A DNA stretch of 64,000 nt. Source: an uncultured Muribaculum sp. GTDB lineage: Bacteria; Bacteroidota; Bacteroidia; Bacteroidales; Muribaculaceae. A model generated the notes under the pieces. That model saw nothing but the letters and a program-made list of their open reading frames with translations. It searched no databases and was not told the DNA's origin. Of the stretch, positions 30,116-38,458 are shown in pieces. The stretch covers positions 1 through 64,000 of the forward strand of contig CAJTSK010000014.1 in the NCBI GenBank assembly GCA_910578835.1. The letters run 5' to 3'. Position 1 is the stretch's first letter; each line of letters opens with the position of its first letter. Both the position numbers and the translations under genes were made by a program.

Positions 30116-30877
30116 TTACAAGTAATTTATCGGATTTTTTTCTGTTTCGGAGTAATAGAGTGCAAAGTTAGGAAATTTTTTGCTAACTATATGATAAAAA
30201 ATCTGTTTTGTGCACTTTTCGCTCTCATAATGCCCTATGTCGATGATAAAAATACGGTCGGCATTGTCTACAAAGTCGTGGTATTTTACATCGGAGGTAA
30301 GAAATGCGTCGGCTCCTGCATCGGCTGCGTCGTCAATCAGAAACGAGCCTGACCCGCCACACAGGGCGAGACGTGACAGCTTTCCTTGGGGTGGCACGGT
30401 GCAGCGTGTCACAGGCGAGCCACACACTTTCTTGATGCGTTCTACAAGCTCTGTTGCGGTGAGCGGAGGGCAGAGGCTGCCCACTACGCCCGGCGCGGTG
30501 GCAAGCGGGGTGATGTCACTAAGCCCAAGCATGTCGGCAAGGGTGTAGTTGACCCCATTTTCGGCGGCGTCAAGGTTGGTGTGGGCGGCATAGACGGCAA
30601 TGCCCGCTTTTATAGCGGCTATTGCGGCGCGTTGCTGCAAGGTGGAGCCTGTAAGCCGCTTGAGCCCTTTGAATATGAGAGGATGATGTGACACAATCAG
30701 GTTGCACCCTCGTCGCGACGCCTCTTCCACAGTGTCGGGAGTGACATCGACACAGAAGAGTACTCCGCTGCACTCTTCCCGGGAGTCGCCGATGATAAGA
30801 CCGGCGTTGTCATATGACTCCTGAAGGGCAAGCGGAGCCGCTTCTTCGATTGTGTCTGTGATATCTTTTATCAGCAT
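30116..30877 (-). CDS. Nif3-like dinuclear metal centre protein (DUF34)
   Basis: From the Met at 30877 (MLIKDITDTIEEAAPLALQE) the protein has 253 residues. An upstream in-frame start would run into aspS and is rejected. NIF3 signatures are ESYDNAGLIIGD, CNLIVSHHPLIFKG with the metal-binding histidines, YAAHTNLDAAENGVN, and the C-terminal IIDIGHYESEKCT. It lacks the PII-like insert of the long forms. The function is not settled; metal-dependent hydrolase or metallochaperone roles have been suggested for the family. It starts 4 nt after aspS and precedes the zinc-ribbon gene. Confidence 0.9.
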   Translation of the reverse strand: MLIKDITDTIEEAAPLALQESYDNAGLIIGDSREECSGVLFCVDVTPDTVEEASRRGCNLIVSHHPLIFKGLKRLTGSTLQQRAAIAAIKAGIAVYAAHTNLDAAENGVNYTLADMLGLSDITPLATAPGVVGSLCPPLTATELVERIKKVCGSPVTRCTVPPQGKLSRLALCGGSGSFLIDDAADAGADAFLTSDVKYHDFVDNADRIFIIDIGHYESEKCTKQIFYHIVSKKFPNFALYYSETEKNPINYL

Positions 30878-30881
30878 CGGC

Positions 30882-32642
30882 TTATTTCTCGGGCAGTTCA
30901 ACTGCGAGAGCAAGCTCGTCGAGCTGCTTCTGGTCAATGGGTGCGGGAGCGTCAAGCATCACGTCGCGACCCGAGTTGTTTTTCGGGAATGCGATGCAGT
31001 CGCGTATGCTGTCGAGCCCTGCGAAGAGCGATACCCAGCGGTCGAGACCGTAGGCAAGACCTCCGTGAGGTGGCGCGCCATACTTGAAGGCGTTCATCAG
31101 GAAGCCAAACTGCTCCTGTGCGCGTTCGGGGGTAAAGCCGAGTATCTCAAACATTTTTGCCTGCAGCTGGCTGTCGTGGATACGGATAGAGCCGCCACCC
31201 ACTTCTACGCCGTTGATTACCATGTCGTAGGCATCGGCACGCACTGCCGCGGGATCGCTGTCGAGCAAAGGTATATCCTCTTCCTTGGGATGGGTGAACG
31301 GGTGATGCATCGCCATGAGACGCTGCTCCTCGTCGCTCCATTCAAACATCGGGAAGTCTACTACCCACAGGCATGCAAACTTGTTTTTGTCGCGAAGACC
31401 GAGCTGACGTCCCATTTCAAGACGCAATTCGCAGAGTTGCTTGCGGGTCTTCATGGCGTCATCGCCCGACAAGATAAGGATGAGGTCGCCCGGTTTTGCG
31501 CCGAATGCTTCTTTCATCTGCTGGAGCACCTCCTGAGAGTAGAACTTGTCGACGCTTGATTTTACGGTGCCGTCGGCTTCGACGCGGGCATATACCATAC
31601 CCTTTGCGCCAATCTGCGGGCGTTTTACAAATTCGGTGAGCTGGTCAAGCTGCTTGCGGGTGTAGCTTGCCGCGCCCTCTGCGCAGATACCTCCGATATA
31701 GGCGGCATTGTCAAACACTCCGAAGCCGTGACCCTTCATTATGTCCATCAGCTCCACGAATGTCATGCCGAAACGTATGTCGGGCTTGTCGCTTCCATAC
31801 AGGCGCATCGCCTCTGCCCAGGGCATGCGGATAAACGGCTCGGTGAGCTCGACTCCGCGAAGTTCCTTGAAGAGGTGTTTTGCCATGCCTTCAAAGAGGG
31901 AGATGATATCTTCCTGCTCCACGTAGCTCATCTCGCAGTCAATCTGGGTGAACTCGGGCTGACGGTCGGCGCGAAGGTCTTCGTCGCGGAAGCATTTTAC
32001 AATCTGGAAATAGCGGTCCATGCCTGATACCATGAGCAGCTGCTTGAGTGTCTGGGGTGACTGGGGCAGCGCATAGAATTGGCCCTGGTTCATGCGGGAG
32101 GGCACAACAAAGTCGCGGGCGCCCTCGGGAGTGGAGCCTACGAGCATCGGGGTCTCGATTTCAAGGAATCCCTTGCTGTCAAGGTAGCGGCGCACTTCCA
32201 TCGTCATCTTGTGGCGAAGTTCGAGATTTTTTCTCACGCAGCTGCGGCGCAGGTCGAGGTAGCGGAATTTCATGCGTAGGTCGTCGCCGCCGTCAGTATC
32301 ATCCTCGATAGTGAACGGAGGCACTTCCGACGGGTTGAGCACATTCAGTGACTCGGCGATAATCTCTATGTCGCCGGTGGGGATGTTGGGGTTCTTGTTA
32401 GAGCGTTCCGCAACTTTTCCTGTAATCTGCACCACATATTCGCGGCCAAGATGATTGGCGGCTTCGCATAGAGCGGAGTCGGTTTCATTGTTAAAGACTG
32501 CCTGGGTGATGCCGTAACGGTCGCGGACATCGACAAATGTCATGCCTCCCATTTTACGGGCACGCTGTACCCAGCCGGCGATGGTGACAATAGTGCCGGC
32601 ATCCTGTTGGCGGAGTTCTCCGCAGGTTTTAGTCCTGTACAT
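30882..32642 (-). CDS. aspS: Aspartyl-tRNA synthetase
   Basis: A 586-residue class II synthetase of the bacterial type. The N-terminal anticodon-binding OB fold has the segment VTIAGWVQRARKMGGMTFVD. Motif 2 is FRDEDLRADRQPEFTQID, the GAD insertion domain lies at about residues 300-420, and motif 3 is APPHGGLAYGLDRWVSLFAG near the C-terminus. It charges tRNA(Asp) with aspartate. First gene of the aspS-nif3-zinc ribbon unit. A TAACTTTA box at about 32695 on the - strand may be the promoter, but it deviates from consensus. Confidence 0.97.
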   Translation of the reverse strand: MYRTKTCGELRQQDAGTIVTIAGWVQRARKMGGMTFVDVRDRYGITQAVFNNETDSALCEAANHLGREYVVQITGKVAERSNKNPNIPTGDIEIIAESLNVLNPSEVPPFTIEDDTDGGDDLRMKFRYLDLRRSCVRKNLELRHKMTMEVRRYLDSKGFLEIETPMLVGSTPEGARDFVVPSRMNQGQFYALPQSPQTLKQLLMVSGMDRYFQIVKCFRDEDLRADRQPEFTQIDCEMSYVEQEDIISLFEGMAKHLFKELRGVELTEPFIRMPWAEAMRLYGSDKPDIRFGMTFVELMDIMKGHGFGVFDNAAYIGGICAEGAASYTRKQLDQLTEFVKRPQIGAKGMVYARVEADGTVKSSVDKFYSQEVLQQMKEAFGAKPGDLILILSGDDAMKTRKQLCELRLEMGRQLGLRDKNKFACLWVVDFPMFEWSDEEQRLMAMHHPFTHPKEEDIPLLDSDPAAVRADAYDMVINGVEVGGGSIRIHDSQLQAKMFEILGFTPERAQEQFGFLMNAFKYGAPPHGGLAYGLDRWVSLFAGLDSIRDCIAFPKNNSGRDVMLDAPAPIDQKQLDELALAVELPEK

Positions 32643-32803
32643 ATATATTTACTGAAAAATTATACACAATTGTATTGCGGTGATAAAATTTCGGTAAAGT
32701 TAGTGATAAACAATGTAAAATGGAAATCTATAATTCACTAATTTTTATGACTCTGTGTCTTGATGGTGTAGATTCTTTCTGAAAATGATGTGTCGCGGGG
32801 TAA

Positions 32804-33154
32804 TCAGCCTTTGTTCAATTTCCATTTCATGCGTTCCCACAATGATGGCTTGTCAAACTTGATGTGTACGTTCACCCCGTTGTCATTTTTGTTGAGGAAT
32901 ATAATGGAGCTGTGAAGCACAATAGCTATCACGTCGTCAAAATGATAGAAACCGTGTATGCGGTCAAGCGATATTTTATGGAACGGGGAATGCTCGTCAA
33001 TACTGCCGATTACAATATTTCCGTCTCCGTCAATAGATATGTCATGATGCTCTGCCGCGTATTCAAAGAGCAATCCTATGTCAAGATGCTCTATGCCTGA
33101 GGGGCGTTTGCGAAAGCGTCGGTATAGCTCGTCAATTACTTTTTTTGTAATCAT
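32804..33154 (-). CDS. Hypothetical protein, 116 aa
   Basis: Not assigned to a known family. It starts MITKKVIDELYRRFRKRPSG and is a mixed alpha/beta protein without signal peptide or membrane segment. Residues 25-60 (LDIGLLFEYAAEHHDISIDG) and 65-110 look like a small globular domain ending in a basic tail WERMKWKLNKG. The composition and frame are coding-like, and a small conserved Bacteroidales protein is plausible. It stands alone with 160 nt before aspS and 224 nt after oadB. Confidence 0.65.
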   Translation of the reverse strand: MITKKVIDELYRRFRKRPSGIEHLDIGLLFEYAAEHHDISIDGDGNIVIGSIDEHSPFHKISLDRIHGFYHFDDVIAIVLHSSIIFLNKNDNGVNVHIKFDKPSLWERMKWKLNKG

Positions 33155-33318
33155 TATAGGTCATTTAAATATCCTATGTTGCAATTGGAGTGATATTATA
33201 ACATAGCAGGCGTCCAAATGGTTTGTGCCTTTTGCAACGCATGTTAATAAATGTTTGGTGAATTGAAGTTAACTTTAATTGCAATTGCTTGACCCTAAAG
33301 ACTGTCACCGGTAAATCA

Positions 33319-33362
33319 GCGGCGGCACTAAAGTCACCTCGTGGTGAAAATAATGCCGCCGC
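33319..33362 (-). terminator. Hairpin after oadB
   Basis: A 9-bp GC stem (33319-33327 with 33354-33362, arm GCGGCGGCA) enclosing an inner 5-bp hairpin (33334-33347). It lies 17 nt behind oadB, but no strong T-run follows on the - strand, so termination is probable rather than certain. Confidence 0.55.
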
Positions 33363-33378
33363 GTATATTCATTATGGT

Positions 33379-34536
33379 TTATGCAAGGAATCCAAGCAGC
33401 ACACCGGCAGCCACGGCTGAACCGATGACACCTGCGACATTCGGTCCCATGGCGTGCATGAGAAGGTAGTTGCTGGGGTCATATTCAAGACCGAGGTTGT
33501 TGGAGATACGCGCTGACATTGGGACAGCCGATACACCGGCATTACCGATAAGCGGGTTGAGCTTCTTTGATGCCGGCAAGAACAGGTTGAATATCTTCAC
33601 AAATATCACGCCTGAAGCAGAGGCGATGATGAATGCCATGAATCCTAAGGCGAAGATGAAGATGGTGTCGAGTGTAAGGAACTCTGACGCCTGTGTCGAT
33701 GCTCCTACGGTCATTCCAAGCAGGATGGTCACGATGTCGGTGAGGGCGTTGCTTGCGGTCTTGGCAAGGCGATTGGTCACGCCACACTCACGAAGCAGGT
33801 TGCCGAAGAAGAGCATGCCGAGAAGCGGAATGCCTGAAGGCACTACGAAGCAGGTGAGCAGAAGTCCGACGATCGGGAAGATAATCTTCTCGTTCTGTGA
33901 CACGGCACGTGCGGGCTTCATCTTGATTACGCGCTCGCTTTTTGTAGTGAGCAGTCGCATGATCGGCGGCTGAATCAGCGGCACGAGTGCCATGTAGGAA
34001 TAAGCCGACACTGCAATCGCTCCCATGAGGTTGGGCGCAAGCTTTGATGAAAGGAAGATAGCTGTAGGACCGTCGGCTCCACCGATTATGGCTAGGGCTC
34101 CTGCCTGGTCGGGGGCAAATCCGAGGGCGAGCGCCACCATGTAGGCTCCGAAGATACCAAACTGTGCGGCTGCGCCGACAAGCATCAGTTTCGGATTGGC
34201 GATAAGGGCGGAGAAGTCGGTCATCGCACCGATTCCCAAGAAGATAAGCGGGGGATACCATCCGGCGCTTACACCATTGTAAAGGATGTTAAGTACCGAA
34301 CCCTCTTCATAGATGCCGACTTCAAGTCCGGCGGCTCCATTGAAGGGGATGTTGCCGATAAGTATACCGAATCCTATCGGCACAAGCAACATCGGCTCAA
34401 AGTTCTTCTTGATGGCAAGCCAAAGGAAGAACAAGCCTACGACGAGCATGACCAGATGTTGCCAGGTAGCGTTGGCAAAGCCAGTAAGCTCCCAGAACTG
34501 CTGGAAATTGGTCGCCATAAATTCGTTTAAACTCAT
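33379..34536 (-). CDS. Sodium-translocating decarboxylase subunit beta (OadB/MmdB)
   Basis: The membrane pump subunit, 385 residues, with about nine to eleven hydrophobic segments. Characteristic parts: PLIFLGIGAMTDFSALIANP, the segment IGGADGPTAIFLSSKLAP with the Asp thought to carry Na+, and NPLIGNAGVSAVPMSARISN. It couples decarboxylation of carboxybiotin to export of Na+. It is the last gene of the methylmalonyl-CoA decarboxylase operon, 44 nt behind the biotin carrier. The specific acid is inferred from the neighbours. Confidence 0.95.
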   Translation of the reverse strand: MSLNEFMATNFQQFWELTGFANATWQHLVMLVVGLFFLWLAIKKNFEPMLLVPIGFGILIGNIPFNGAAGLEVGIYEEGSVLNILYNGVSAGWYPPLIFLGIGAMTDFSALIANPKLMLVGAAAQFGIFGAYMVALALGFAPDQAGALAIIGGADGPTAIFLSSKLAPNLMGAIAVSAYSYMALVPLIQPPIMRLLTTKSERVIKMKPARAVSQNEKIIFPIVGLLLTCFVVPSGIPLLGMLFFGNLLRECGVTNRLAKTASNALTDIVTILLGMTVGASTQASEFLTLDTIFIFALGFMAFIIASASGVIFVKIFNLFLPASKKLNPLIGNAGVSAVPMSARISNNLGLEYDPSNYLLMHAMGPNVAGVIGSAVAAGVLLGFLA

Positions 34537-34580
34537 AGTTATTTATGCTTTTAAGTTTAATGTATGACTGTCACTTGTAC

Positions 34581-35015
34581 TTATTCGATTGTGATAAGTG
34601 AAGCTCCTTCAAGCACGGCATCACCGGCAGCGACAGAGATGCCTGTCACCTTGCCGTCTCTTCCGGCGTGGATGGCGTTTTCCATCTTCATCGCTTCGAG
34701 TATCACTACAGTGTCGGCTGCCTTCACCACGTCACCTACCTTGACGTTGATAGCAAGGATGGTGCCGGGGAGGGGAGCCTTGACGGCATATGCGCCTGCT
34801 CCGGAAGCCGCTTTGGCAACGACTTTCTCGCCGGAAGCGGTGCGCGGTGCAGCCGAGGGACGGTTGGGGGCTACTACGGTCACGGGTGCTTTCTTCTTTT
34901 CAAGCTCCACTTTGTAGGGTGTGCCGTTGACAAGTACTTCCGTCATGTTGTCAACGATGTCGCCTATTGACACATTATATGTGTTACCGTTGATTTTATA
35001 TTTGTATTCTTTCAT
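34581..35015 (-). CDS. Biotin carrier subunit of Na+-translocating decarboxylase
   Basis: A 144-residue biotin/lipoyl-attachment protein. The N-terminal about 40 residues form a small strand-rich domain, followed by a Pro/Ala linker (about 44-78) and the biotinyl domain. The biotinylation site is EAMKMEN with Lys110. It shuttles carboxybiotin from the carboxyltransferase (MmdA) to the membrane subunit (OadB), both in this operon. Confidence 0.93.
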   Translation of the reverse strand: MKEYKYKINGNTYNVSIGDIVDNMTEVLVNGTPYKVELEKKKAPVTVVAPNRPSAAPRTASGEKVVAKAASGAGAYAVKAPLPGTILAINVKVGDVVKAADTVVILEAMKMENAIHAGRDGKVTGISVAAGDAVLEGASLITIE

Positions 35016-35059
35016 TGTTGTGGTAATGTTTTTTTGACGTTATAAAAACAGCCGTTGAT

Positions 35060-35980
35060 TTATCTGTGGGGAAGCTCTCGCAATCCGTAGATTTTTGAAC
35101 TCCAGGGTGAATAGCTCTTTCTTACCTTGTTGATGGTCAAGATAGTGCTTTCCTTGTCATGGGCATTGAGGTGGTCGTGGAGAGCCATGACGATAGCAGC
35201 GATTTCTTCGCCGGAGTCATGGTCGGGACGCTCCTCTTTGGGCATTGACTTGGTCTCGATACCGTGAGAACGTGCCTTGTTGCGGGCAGAGATGCGGGCA
35301 CCGATACGGTTGATGGCATAGAATGAGAGGCTCAGCAGTAAGAGCGCCGAGAACACGATGCACATCGCCATGAGGGTGAGTCCGAAGCCGTGACCGTCGG
35401 TCTCGGCAAACATTTCTACCTTGGAGTTGGTGTCAATAATCTTGTTGTTGCTGCTCGGGGTGATGTAAGCTTCGGCAGAGCCGTCACGTACACTCCAGGC
35501 ATCGGCTCCGCTGCCTTCACCGTCAAGTATGCGGGCATAGCTTGAGTTGGGGGCAAGCGAGGCGGGCACAGTGATTGAGTCAATCAAGGTCACGCCGTTG
35601 GCGTCATATACGCCGATCCAGTTGTCTTGTCCGGGAACCAGTTTGAAACTCAGGTGGAATGTACCCTTGTTTGGCTCTCCGTCGGCCCAGAACACTACGT
35701 GCTGGCGGGGAGGAATCTCGGTGTTTACATCCCCCAGAGGCACAGGGTATTTCTTAGGCTGTGCCGGGTCGTTGGACAGGTATACGCTCGAAATCTCCAT
35801 CGGAGCGTAAGTCGAGTTGTAAAGCTCGATCCACGCCTGATGCAAACCGTAGTCGTCGACGTAGTTGCTGTCGTTCTGCACCATGACCTCGTTGATGCGC
35901 AATCCGCGGCGACCTTGGGCGCTGACAACTACCGCGCAACCTACGAGGGCTATGAGCAATATTGATAATTTCTTCTTCAT
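35060..35980 (-). CDS. OadG-like subunit fused to an N-terminal lamin-tail domain
   Basis: A 306-residue protein with a signal peptide (about 1-21), an extracytoplasmic lamin-tail-like domain at about 27-175 (LRINEVMVQNDSNY, WIELYNSTYAPMEISSVYLSND), and one membrane helix at 201-223 (LTLMAMCIVFSALLLLSLSF). The cytoplasmic tail has the OadG pattern EEIAAIVMALHDHLN. OadG usually is a small single-span protein that assembles the decarboxylase; the extra outer domain is lineage specific. It sits between mmdA and the biotin carrier gene. Confidence 0.85.
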   Translation of the reverse strand: MKKKLSILLIALVGCAVVVSAQGRRGLRINEVMVQNDSNYVDDYGLHQAWIELYNSTYAPMEISSVYLSNDPAQPKKYPVPLGDVNTEIPPRQHVVFWADGEPNKGTFHLSFKLVPGQDNWIGVYDANGVTLIDSITVPASLAPNSSYARILDGEGSGADAWSVRDGSAEAYITPSSNNKIIDTNSKVEMFAETDGHGFGLTLMAMCIVFSALLLLSLSFYAINRIGARISARNKARSHGIETKSMPKEERPDHDSGEEIAAIVMALHDHLNAHDKESTILTINKVRKSYSPWSSKIYGLRELPHR

Positions 35981-35997
35981 TGCTTTGGAAGGATTTG

Positions 35998-37551
35998 TTA
36001 TAGAGGTATGTTACCGTGCTTTTTAGCGGGATTGGTCACCTTCTTGGTGGCGAGCTGCTGAAGGGCGCGGATTACGCGGAAGCGGGTGTTGCGCGGCTCG
36101 ATTACATCGTCGATGTAGCCGTAGCGTGCTGCATTGTAGGGGTTGCAGAAGAGCTTGTTGTATTCTGCTTCCTTCTCTGCGAGTACCTTTGCGGGGTCTT
36201 CAGCCTCTTTTGCCTCACGTGCGTAGAGCACTTCTACTGCACCTGCACCGCCCATAACGGCGATTTCTGCTGTCGGCCAAGCGTAATTCATGTCGCCACG
36301 GAGCTGCTTGCAGCTCATCACGATATGGCTGCCGCCGTAGCTCTTGCGGAGTGTCACTGTCACCTTGGGCACAGTAGCCTCGCCGTAAGCGTAAAGCAAC
36401 TTTGCACCATGGAGTATGACTCCGTTGTATTCCTGTCCGGTACCGGGAAGGAAGCCAGGGACATCGACGAGGGTCACCAAAGGAATGTTGAACGCGTCGC
36501 AGAAGCGTACAAAGCGTGCGCCCTTGCGAGAGGCATTGCTGTCAAGCACGCCGGCGAGATATTTGGGCTGGTTGGCCACGATACCTACCGACTGTCCGTT
36601 CATGCGGGCAAAGCCGATGATAAGGTTCTTGGCATAGTTGCTCTGGATTTCAAGGAATTCGCCGTTGTCGACAATTGCACCGATTACCTCATACATGTTG
36701 TAAGGCTTGGTGGCGCTGTCGGGCACGATTTCGTTGAGTGAATCCTCAAGGCGGTCAATCGGGTCGGTGCATTCTACCAACGGGGGCTCTTCAAGGTTGT
36801 TCTGCGGAATGTAGCTGAACAGTTTGCGGATAATCTTGAGCGCTTCCTCTCCATCTTCGGCGGCAAAGTGTGCGACACCGCTCTTGCATGCGTGTACCTC
36901 AGCTCCGCCGAGAGCTTCCTGGGTTACATCCTCGCCGGTAACGGTCTTGACAACCTTCGGTCCGGTAAGGAACATGTAAGAGATGCCCTTTGTCATGATG
37001 GTGAAGTCGGTGAGGGCGGGAGAGTAGACAGCACCGCCGGCACAGGGACCGAGGATACCTGATATCTGGGGGATCACACCTGACGCCATGATGTTGCGCT
37101 GGAAGATTTCTGCATATCCGGCCAGGGCGTTGATACCTTCCTGGATACGTGCGCCTCCCGAGTCGTTAAGACCGATTACCGGTGCGCCCATCTTCATTGC
37201 CATATCCATGACCTTGCATATCTTGAGTGCCATGGTCTCTGACAGGGAGCCGCCAAATACGGTGAAATCCTGTGCAAAGACATAGACAAGGCGACCGTCG
37301 ATTGTACCGTAACCGGTGACTACGCCGTCGCCAAGATAACTTTTCTTTTCCTGTCCGAAATTGGTGCAACGATGACGGACAAACATATCGAGCTCTTCAA
37401 AGGAGCCTTCGTCGAGCAGCTGGGCTATACGCTCGCGTGCTGTGTACTTGCCTTTGTCATGCTGCTTCTGGATGGCTTTTTCGCCACCACCTATACGGGC
37501 CTGTTCGCGCAAGGCGATAAGCTCCTGTACTTTTTCAAGCTGTGTGCTCAT
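35998..37551 (-). CDS. mmdA: Methylmalonyl-CoA decarboxylase/acyl-CoA carboxyltransferase alpha subunit
   Basis: A 517-residue carboxyltransferase. Two crotonase-fold halves are visible: MDMAMKMGAPVIGLNDSGGA with the oxyanion loop and GILGPCAGGAVYSPALTDF in the first, and LVTLVDVPGFLPGTGQEYNG plus ITVTLRKSYGG-like VTVTLRKSYGGSHIVM in the second. In this operon with biotin carrier, OadG and OadB it removes CO2 from (S)-methylmalonyl-CoA to give propionyl-CoA while pumping Na+. Without context it would also fit propionyl-CoA carboxylase beta. Confidence 0.93.
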   Translation of the reverse strand: MSTQLEKVQELIALREQARIGGGEKAIQKQHDKGKYTARERIAQLLDEGSFEELDMFVRHRCTNFGQEKKSYLGDGVVTGYGTIDGRLVYVFAQDFTVFGGSLSETMALKICKVMDMAMKMGAPVIGLNDSGGARIQEGINALAGYAEIFQRNIMASGVIPQISGILGPCAGGAVYSPALTDFTIMTKGISYMFLTGPKVVKTVTGEDVTQEALGGAEVHACKSGVAHFAAEDGEEALKIIRKLFSYIPQNNLEEPPLVECTDPIDRLEDSLNEIVPDSATKPYNMYEVIGAIVDNGEFLEIQSNYAKNLIIGFARMNGQSVGIVANQPKYLAGVLDSNASRKGARFVRFCDAFNIPLVTLVDVPGFLPGTGQEYNGVILHGAKLLYAYGEATVPKVTVTLRKSYGGSHIVMSCKQLRGDMNYAWPTAEIAVMGGAGAVEVLYAREAKEAEDPAKVLAEKEAEYNKLFCNPYNAARYGYIDDVIEPRNTRFRVIRALQQLATKKVTNPAKKHGNIPL

Positions 37552-37587
37552 GTGTTACTATTATATAATGAGTATTTTATCAGTTGA

Positions 37588-38007
37588 TTACTTGTTGGGG
37601 TCTTCGCAGAGTTCAATCAGTGTGCCGAAAGTCGACTTCGGGTGAAGGAATGCGATGTTAAGTCCTTCAGCGCCTTTACGGGGAGCCTTGTCGATAAGGC
37701 GGCAGCCCTTCTCTTCAGCCTCGGCAAGCGCGTTTGCCACGCCGTCCTCGATGGCAAATGCCATGTGCTGGATGCCGCCGCGACCACCGTTGTTGGCGAT
37801 ATACTTTGAGATGGCGCTGTCTTCGCTGGTGCCTTCAAGCAACTCGATTTTGGTCTGTCCTACCTTGAAGAATGCGGTGCGCACTTTCTGGTCGGGTACT
37901 TCTTCGATAGCGAAGCATTTGATACCGAATGTCTTTTCGTAGAACGGGATTGCCTCGTCAAGTGACGGAACAGCGATACCGATGTGTTCGATGTGAGAAA
38001 TATTCAT
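37588..38007 (-). CDS. mce: Methylmalonyl-CoA epimerase
   Basis: From the Met at 38007 (MNISHIEHIGIAVPSLDEAI) the protein has 139 residues, the normal size; 29 further upstream codons are not family-like. It is a vicinal-oxygen-chelate fold enzyme with metal ligands expected at the His of HIEHIGI, the His of GIQHMAFAIED and the Glu near FGTLIELCED. It interconverts (R)- and (S)-methylmalonyl-CoA and feeds the decarboxylase encoded next. First gene of the operon, 36 nt before mmdA. Confidence 0.95.
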   Translation of the reverse strand: MNISHIEHIGIAVPSLDEAIPFYEKTFGIKCFAIEEVPDQKVRTAFFKVGQTKIELLEGTSEDSAISKYIANNGGRGGIQHMAFAIEDGVANALAEAEEKGCRLIDKAPRKGAEGLNIAFLHPKSTFGTLIELCEDPNK

Positions 38008-38458
38008 GTTTATTTCGTTTTTATGTAGTTGGTTAATATGCTCTGTTTTTGTGTCTGCGAAATCGTGTGACAATCGAGTGTCATACCACTTCACGGATTA
38101 AGTTGCAAATTTAATAAATATTGTGAAACAAAAACTTGAAAATCACTTTTTTTGTCAGTTTTCAGCCCAATTATTTCCGCCGGTTTCTTCACTCCGAGAT
38201 TAAGCCGGCTATAAAATAAGCGTTTGACAGCCATTGCCTGTCAGCTGCCTGAAAAGTGAATTTTTGTCAGAAAAATGAAAAAGTGTCAGATGTCATGTCA
38301 CCTCCTTTATGCGTATTAAATGATTGTTGTTGATTAATTTATGTGCCGGTCAACCTTTTTGGCACATGATTTGTTTTTTTAGTGGATGCCGGAGCGCGAC
38401 AACGTGCCTTGGCTTAGATTGAAGAAATTAAAAATAACCAAAATAAAAGAAAAGAATT
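38008..38458. other. 451-nt divergent region mce/dnaK with TGTCA cluster
   Basis: No coding-like frame. It holds seven TGTCA or TGACA pentamers between 38153 and 38300, including the inverted pair TGACAG-N7-CTGTCA (38225-38243) and three close copies at 38284-38300. It also has a hairpin with T-run at 38341-38380. A CAAATTTA at 38106-38113 gives a possible -7 box for mce on the - strand. Confidence 0.6.
38341..38380 (+). terminator. Terminator-like hairpin in the dnaK leader
   Basis: A 7-bp stem ATGTGCC/GGCACAT (38341-38347 with 38361-38367), 13-nt loop, followed by TTGTTTTTTT to 38380. It lies about 80 nt before dnaK. It might attenuate dnaK or end a short upstream RNA. Confidence 0.55.
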
